A stretch of DNA of 64,000 bases, taken from Proteles cristata cristata (taxonomy: Eukaryota > Chordata > Mammalia > Carnivora > Hyaenidae). Location: assembly GCA_017311185.1 (NCBI GenBank), contig JAESUZ010004520.1, positions 434,001-498,000 on the forward strand, given 5' to 3'. The notes beneath the pieces are model-generated. The model was given only the letters and a program-made list of their open reading frames with translations. It had not been told where the DNA came from and ran no database searches. Position 1 is the first letter of the stretch; each line of letters starts with the position of its first letter. This document shows, in pieces, positions 57,758-64,000 of the stretch. A program made the position numbers and the translations under genes.

Positions 57758-58194
57758 ATATGTATATTTCTCCTGGAAATATTAATTAATCATTTTACCT
57801 TGACTTCTAAAACACAGCTTTTCCTGTGTTCATTAGTGAACACCATTTCTACTATTATGGTTTTAAGTCATTACTATGTTTAGAAAATGCAAATAATACT
57901 GTAGCCAAATAATTTAGGGATGTCTGGATGAACCACTATTCAAAAGGCTTTTTCAGTAAGGATATAACTGAAGCTTTGATATGATAAGAGGCATTGTGCA
58001 TATGCACATGGAGAACTTGGACTGTGCAACACTTCCGAACATTAATTTAAAGAGAACTTTCAGTGAAATATCTTAAATAATTGAGGTTCTGTGAAGGGAG
58101 CTCTAGAAAATCGTGTCCCAGATGCAAAATTAGTAGAGTGGCACATAGAAATGTAGTAAATCAGAGCACCGGCAATGGTGTCAAAAATAGCTGC
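57758..58194. other. Unique sequence, nothing assigned
   Basis: It includes a 7-bp-arm hairpin 'gtgttcattagtgaacac' near 57,827. Confidence 0.45.
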
Positions 58195-58335
58195 ATTCAA
58201 AATTGTCCCTGTGCAACTGTGTGAACTGGGGCAAGATACTCAGCATCTCTAACCACCACTCACACAGCAAAGTAATTAGAGCAGAGTGGTTGACTATAGT
58301 AAGCTCATGGTAAAAGCTGTTTTTATCGCCAATAT
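58195..58335 (+). mobile_element. MIR-like relic
   Basis: 'gtgcaactgtgtgaactggg' and 'gcaagatactcagcatctct' parallel the MIR 'ctgtgtgaccttgggcaagt..ctta..ctctctg' core. Confidence 0.5.
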
Positions 58336-59216
58336 CATCATCACTCATCATCATCATTATCGTCTAAAAGTAATATTTGTTGAGTTTGGATTAGATATTT
58401 GTTCTGATTCCAATTTACATTTACAGAGGTCATTATGGAAAGCTGTTAATTAAAATAGTTGATTTCTAGTTTTCTGCAGATTCTCAGTAAACTGGAAAGT
58501 TACTTCCATTGCATGAATTATCAAGATTGTGCAACAAGTCACAGAATTATCTAGATTAGTTTGACTATAGAGAGAAACAATCTGGCAGAAATAGTCTATG
58601 CACATTTAAAAATGTTATCTAGTTTTGAGCACTGATAAATAGAAAGTGATGTTAAGTATGTTCACATAGATGTTAAAAAGTTACACAGACTGACATTATA
58701 TTACCTATTTTTCTTTGCATCCATACTTATACAGTCATTTTATTAAAATTTCATCTCACAGTATGATTCCTCAAAACTCTCTGCAATTCTTTACTCCCTG
58801 AATGCTTTAATTTCTGATTACTTCTCTTCAAAATGTGGTGAAGAAAGCTGCTTTCTCTCTCAAATCATCTCTGACTTCTTGAGGCCCCACTCGTCATTAT
58901 TCTGCAATTAAATGTATATTTTTTCATGAATGTATAAGATTTAATAACAATAGAAACACCATATTGTAATTGCTTAAGTGGCACTTTTCCTAGTAAATAA
59001 GTTTCTTGAAGTCACAAGTATGTATGAGTGTTTATGTTCCTAAAACATATTATATATTATAGGTACTAATCCTCTTTCCAGAAATTCATTGTTTCTCTTT
59101 CTTGCTTTACTTAAATATACAAATCTGGTTAGTTCTTAACTTTTTTATATCATCTTGTTTCCCAGATATATAGGATTTTTTAGTAAAGTATATATAGTTC
59201 TATCATCTCCATTTTC
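58336..59216. other. Unassigned sequence
   Basis: Only an ATC-rich run ('atcatcatcactcatcatca') at about 58,333-58,356 stands out. Confidence 0.45.
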
Positions 59217-59432
59217 TGTTTAAGTTTATTTATTGGTTGAGAGAGAAAGTGAGTGCAGGGAATGGGAAGAGAGTGAGGGCGAGAGAGAAATCCAAGTAGG
59301 CGTGGTGGGTGCTGGGAGCACAGAACCTGTGGGGAGGGGGGGGGGGCGGGTGCTGATCTCATGAACTATATAATCACGACCTAAGTCAATGTCAAGAGTG
59401 GGCTGCTCAGCCTACTGAGCCACCACACACCC
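59217..59432 (-). mobile_element. CanSINE, rearranged, with G-rich insertion
   Basis: Reverse copy from 'gtttaagtttatttattggt' to 'ctgagccaccacacaccctg'. The middle is altered ('taggcgtggtgggtgctggg') and holds a 19-bp G-rich run at 59,331-59,350. TSD-like 'ctccattttct'/'ctcaatttcta' flanks. Confidence 0.88.
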
Positions 59433-59539
59433 TGTCTCAATTTCTAATTTAAAAAAGAATAGCTAAGTCAAAGTTATTTGTAATTCCGAAATGTACTGTA
59501 ATTGCATATTTTTATTGAAGATACACACATGTACACACA

Positions 59540-60170
59540 CACAGATCATAAATGTAAAACTCAATGAAGCAGAAAGAGTGAATACCTCCATGAAACCTGT
59601 TCTCAGATCAAGAAATAGAAAATTACCAGTTATTCCCTCTGTAAGTTGTCTTCTACCAGTCACAAATTCCCCTCCCCCTAAACCTTTGTTTTCACTTCAA
59701 AATGAAATAGATTGATGGATTCATTTCACCTGTCCTTAAATTCCGTGTAGATGAAATCACATGCTGTGAACTCTTTAATGACTGTCATCTTTTACTCATC
59801 ATTATATTTGTGAGATTTATTCATGATATTTTAGTAGTAATAGTCTAGTCATTCTTTTATTTACAATGTTCTATAGTTGTTACATTTAGGAATATGTCAC
59901 CATTTATTTATCTATTATACTGTTGAGTTTTTGGAGATGCTTCTATTTTTATAGTATAAGAGGAGTGCCATCAAGCACACACTTGTGCATGTCTTATGGT
60001 GTATATATGCAAGCATACCAAAGAATGAAATTGCTGTGTCTGTTCAACTTTATGCTAAAGATACCAATGCATGCTTTTCTCATGTGGTGCACCCAAATGC
60101 AGAAAAGAAGATCTGTACTTGGCCTGTATCTCCTTCAAACTTGGTAATATCCATCTTTGTTTACAGTTTT
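59540..60170 (-). mobile_element. Old L1 (L1M-like) 3' fragment
   Basis: The complement of an old LINE-1: 'ttgtgagatttattcatgat', 'tttatttatctattatactg', 'cacacacttgtgcatgtctt', 'gtgtatatatgcaagcatac', 'gaatgaaattgctgtgtctg', 'ttcaactttatgctaaagat'. Very diverged. The 74-76-codon frames here are not genes. Confidence 0.62.
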
Positions 60171-60249
60171 ACATGTAGATATGTTATATATATGTTATAC
60201 CTTTATTACATGTAGATACATATTTTGTATCTCTGTGCATATATTTCGC

Positions 60250-60400
60250 ATCTGTGTATAAAAACTGCAGCTTCTAGGAGTATAGCTCCATGCATTTTGA
60301 CAAGCTAATGCATTCATATAAATAGCACTCAGCTCAAGAAACAGAACATGACCATTACCCCAGAAGCTCATTTGCGCCCTCTTTCACAAAATAATCAGTA
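60250..60400 (-). mobile_element. Old L1 3'UTR piece
   Basis: 'catgcattttgacaagctaa', 'caagaaacagaacatgacca' and 'ttaccccagaagctcatttg' resemble the complement of an old L1 3'UTR. Confidence 0.5.
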
Positions 60401-61680
60401 TTTTGAAGTCAGTATAGCTATACCAACTTTATTTTGGTTAATATTCATATGGAATATTTATTCTTTTAATTCTTTTATATTTATCTTTTAATTTGAAATT
60501 TTCTGTAACTTTATTTTTAAAATGTTTTCTATAACTGTCCATTATTTTTGTCAGGAAGGGATAAGCATACCAATTTATGTTAGATTTAATATGGCAAGGC
60601 TGTATAGTAATACAACTACTAAAAGAACAGTAAAAGAATGTAATACTACCATGCTGTAGAAGTGAAACTGAGGTGAAATAATGACAAAAAGTGAACTCAT
60701 CCAAAAGGACACAAAAGAAGAGAGAGAAAAAAAAAGTAGACTACGTGGAAGAAATAGGAACCACCATAATAAAATCCCAGATCAAAATTCTAATATTTTA
60801 ATAATTACATTGAATATAAGTGAACAAAATACTCCAACTAGAAGAAAAAACCATTTACTCTCTATGTTTCTGTGCTTGACTTTGTTATTTTTCATAACAA
60901 AAGCTTTGGTTTCTTTATGTTGTTTTGTTCTTCACTCCCTAAAGTTCTTTCTTTTCCAGAGATGCCTTTCCTCTAACTGTAGACTCTGCATTAAAAAGTT
61001 TTGTCCTCCATCACTGGCTACCTAGGATTTCTACACCCTAAAATATCACACAAATGTTACTTCTTTTAGGAGCATGCACATTTCCAAAAAACTTCAACAT
61101 ATTGAAAGATTGTTCAGAGAATATAAATTATTGTGTATTCATTACATTTGTCATTAATATAAATAATATTTTATAATAGATTTCATGGTTATTACTAAGA
61201 AAACATAACTTGTGCCTTCAAGTAGAAGGCATCTCACTGTAAAAAGAAGGGACTATGGATTTTAACATAACATACACGTTATATCTCTCTCTTTCATTTA
61301 TCTATCCATCCATGTATCTATCTGTCTATATCTAACTATCCTGTGTTTGTAATAGTGGTGAATACCATCTGTGGTATTTTCTTAGGGAGGCTTTGATTAC
61401 AAACCAGCCAGTAAATTTAAATAAACTTAGATTCAGTACTAGAGACTGGCCAAATTCTATCATTAATCATTAGCTATTTCCTAAACAATTAACCCTCTCA
61501 GTTTAAACTTTACATAGACGTTAAATGATTTTTAAGGACTTACACACATATATATCTGAATAATGTATTCAGTTTTTAAATAACCATAAATCTAATCTAG
61601 ATAATAAATTGACAGAAATGAAAGTAATTTTAATTTTTAAATAATGCCACTTGTTCTAAAAAATGAAAATGCAATCATGC
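60401..61680. other. Unassigned AT-rich sequence
   Basis: A 114-codon frame (60,681-61,025), the second longest in the window, has a Lys/Arg-rich start and a Leu/Phe/Cys-rich end, with no domain or supporting signals. A TATC-rich run lies near 61,295-61,335. Confidence 0.45.
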
Positions 61681-61900
61681 ATTGACATGGCAGTTCTGAA
61701 TCCTGCCCTCAGGCAGCAGCTGAACATAGTGCTTTATTAGCCAGCAACAATTTGCTGTACATGTTGATGGTTTAAGGACAGCAGTGTTAATGCTAATGTT
61801 CAAAGTGTCAGTCTGGAGGGAAGACATTAATTGACCTCATGAGATTAAACTATAAAAATAGTATCTTTTATTTTGAGTATTAAAATATTTCAGACATCTT
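61681..61900. promoter_or_regulatory. Candidate conserved non-coding segment
   Basis: Unique, more balanced in base composition than its surroundings, with an E-box 'cagctg' (61,717-61,722) and several TAAT/ATTA cores ('gttaatgctaatg', 'cattaattga'). Inference from composition only. Confidence 0.25.
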
Positions 61901-63600
61901 CGAGTGCTCCTGGTAAAATGATTAGTAACACCATCCAAAACTGTTTTTCACTAAGAGTTTACCTTGGAGAAATTATTTTCAATTAGACTTTAAAAGTGAG
62001 AAGAAAGCCACAAGAGTAAATATGGAATGTCTTTCTCTCTCACCTTTCTCCTTCACAGGGTTCACCCATGGACATGTACCTTGCTACATGCTCATGTGTC
62101 CCCAGTGTATATCTCCTTACAGATCATTTATCTTATTTTATTGCATTTTACCTTCCTTTTATAAAATGAGAATAAATACTTAAATCATATAAAATGCATA
62201 GGGGCTACAATCCATGATGAACTATAATCAATCATTGATTTTGGGGTTTTGTTCTTTTTGCATTTCTAAATAAGGGGTGAACAGTTTATTCCATACCTTG
62301 GTTATTCAAATCTAAAATAGATTCACTTCTCTCCTCCCTTCCTTCTAAAATAGTGGACGGCGCTGGTGGAAAATAAAAACATGTGAAATTATAATATTTA
62401 TATGGTTGTATTATGTATGTATGCCTCTTTGGTTCCACAAAGGATACGAGAAAACATCTGTCTATGGTTTCAAAATTTCTAAAAATGTTCCATATAAATT
62501 ATCTCATTAATTACCATAATGATTTGTGACATAAATATTTTCGTCCTTAAGTAATAGCTAAGAAATCTTATTTGCTTATAATATCTGGACCCAAAACGCT
62601 GGAAAGCTCAAGTGTCATTTGCTAGTAAATACTAAGATGGCAGCCTCAGTCTGGTCCATCTGATTCTGAAAAGAGTATTGCTATGAAAGCGCTACAGGCA
62701 GTAAAACATTTAATTCTGTACCTTTTGATAAAAACATATATTTGTATCATTGAACCCCACACCATGCTGTTTAGCTTTCCTGATCTGTATTTCATTTTTA
62801 TTTTTTGTTATTCCTTATAATTTAGCTAATAACAGATACTCAGACATACCTCAAAAGCCATTTGTCGAAGCTGAACCTAACATCATATCAATATCTAAAG
62901 AACTATCCTAGTATTAGAGAATTCATTGCTTCAGATGGTATTTGGGGAGTATATACTGATAATAAATAAAAAATGAATCACCCTATAATAGAAAAGAATA
63001 TCTCCCAACACAAAAGGGAAAATCCAATTTCTGTAATAGTATAAGGTGAACCTTGACAAATTAAGTTTACTAAATGCAATTGATAATTAGTAAATGACTT
63101 AGAAGCCTTGAAAAATGGGCTAAACTGAGCACATTAAAGATTCTCTGCTTTGAAAAGAGAGGCACAGCAACATGATATTATTCATATGGCATTTGAAAGC
63201 ATGTTATATGATAGAGCAACTGGATATTGAGATTGGCTGCTAAGATCTGTAGGTAGGTGTTCAGATATTGGTTCAGTAAATATACAAACTTCAATTGTAG
63301 CTCTTAAAGGTCAAATAGGCTGAGTCCTAAATGACGAAGTTTTCCAACAATGAAATACTGGGTTAAAGTCACAATTCAAGTATTGTAAACATAGTTTTGA
63401 TCTGTTTCCAAGCTGCTTTTCCAACTCGAAGTGTTATGCAAGTAACAAAAAAATTCTTCATTTGAATTAACTTTAAAATTTTAACCATTTTCACTATTTT
63501 TGAGGGTTTCTTTTCATGCTTAATTTTTTTAGCTCATGAAGGGTTATTTTACCTTTTAGAGTAAAATATAAAAACAAAAGTACATTGAGACATAATATGC
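61901..63600. other. Repeat-poor unique sequence
   Basis: No SINE, LTR or L1 text seen, and no coding-like frame. Confidence 0.5.
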
Positions 63601-63730
63601 CAAATCTTCCCCGGAAACTTCGGTAATACTGATGTCGATAGCATTGGAAAAGACGGGTATGCAACCACCACGCAGCCTGTGTGCACTATGCTTTCGGCAT
63701 CTCCTGTGTGTTCCGCTCCACATATTTTAA
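63601..63730. other. Small CpG-enriched patch
   Basis: Seven CpGs in 120 bp with no SINE present, whereas unique DNA elsewhere in the window has very few. Includes 'ccccggaaac' (ETS-like core) at 63,609-63,618. Too small to be called a CpG island. Confidence 0.4.
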
Positions 63731-64000
63731 GAGAGCTTAATGTGGGTTTTTCGATTCAGTCTCAATAGAGTATGATGTATATTATTGTTACTAAATCTTG
63801 TCTTCCTAATAGTTCCTGCATTACGTGGTCTATTGGAAAGCACACGTTTATATCTTTAGGAGGATAAATGGGAAGTCACAGATCTAGAACAATAATCAAC
63901 TTGAGCTCATGCTGCTAGTGCAGGTATGGATTTTTAATATCATCTCAGGCAGGGAAATGCTTCCGGGCATGTTTTCTCAGTCGGGAGTTGAGAAGAGCAT
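63731..64000. other. Unique sequence to the window end
   Basis: Nothing recognised. It may continue a feature outside the window. Confidence 0.4.

Noticed and set aside
60681..61025. 114-codon plus-strand open frame
   Set aside because: No recognisable domain. The composition changes abruptly from Lys/Arg-rich to Leu/Phe/Cys-rich, as expected of AT-rich non-coding DNA.
63601..63730. CpG island promoter
   Set aside because: Only about 130 bp and still AT-rich overall, well below usual island criteria.
1..64000. A bacterial or phage-type gene system
   Set aside because: SINEs, L1, MIR and MLT1 elements throughout identify mammalian DNA. There are no operons, ribosome-binding sites or long ORFs.

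Overview
This is a stretch of mammalian nuclear DNA, almost certainly from a cat-family carnivore (Felidae). The main evidence is the dominant repeat: about 34 copies, on both strands, of a tRNA-derived carnivore SINE (CanSINE type). It has the head 'GGGGCGCCTGGGTGGCT.AGTCGG', an internal 'GGTTCGAGCCC' pol III B box, a CT-rich segment, and an AAATAAATAAA/poly(A) tail. Several copies are near-consensus and have perfect target-site duplications (TSDs), as expected of young felid subfamilies. The DNA is AT-rich and CpG-poor outside the young SINEs.

I find no protein-coding gene, exon, structured RNA gene or CpG island that I can defend. The longest open frames are about 60-125 codons, and many start inside SINEs or low-complexity DNA. 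The window is best read as intergenic or deep-intronic sequence in a gene-poor region, and the sequence alone cannot say which. Its 'annotation' is therefore a stratigraphy of transposable elements plus a few unique segments that could be regulatory.

Layout. 1-7.7 kb: MIR relic; a 2.1-kb 5'-truncated L1 on the minus strand with its own 20-bp TSD and three SINEs inside it; three MER5-like DNA-transposon relics, two split by later SINEs. 7.7-12.3 kb: a long repeat-poor stretch, including a candidate conserved element with an RFX-like X-box. 12.3-16.4 kb: three related LTR-like copies and a different LTR fragment, all apparently minus strand. 17-20.2 kb: five SINEs, a TATATG/GATA microsatellite inside a 197-bp-offset tandem duplication, and an MLT1-type LTR. 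20.2-31 kb: an old L1 fragment with nested SINEs, an L2 piece, a MIR, and a degraded class II (betaretrovirus-like) ERV relic with a 6-bp TSD and a short open env-TM remnant. 31-41.4 kb: scattered SINEs, old L1 pieces, an L1 3'UTR-like block at 36.6-38.3 kb, and a SINE whose tail has grown into an (AT)n tract. 41.4-45.6 kb: MLT1-type LTRs, a (CA)n tract, a long unique block rich in homeodomain-type sites, two opposite SINEs in the same target site, and a perfect 30-bp hairpin palindrome. 45.6-60.4 kb: more SINEs, microsatellites and old L1 pieces. 60.4-64 kb: repeat-poor sequence ending in a small CpG-enriched patch.

No genes work together here. The interactions visible are between mobile elements: nesting order gives relative ages, and adjacent inverted SINE pairs could form long RNA hairpins if transcribed. 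Family names rest on recognising consensus-like text by eye, without alignment software, so boundaries are usually good to about 10 bp where a TSD is given and about 50 bp otherwise.
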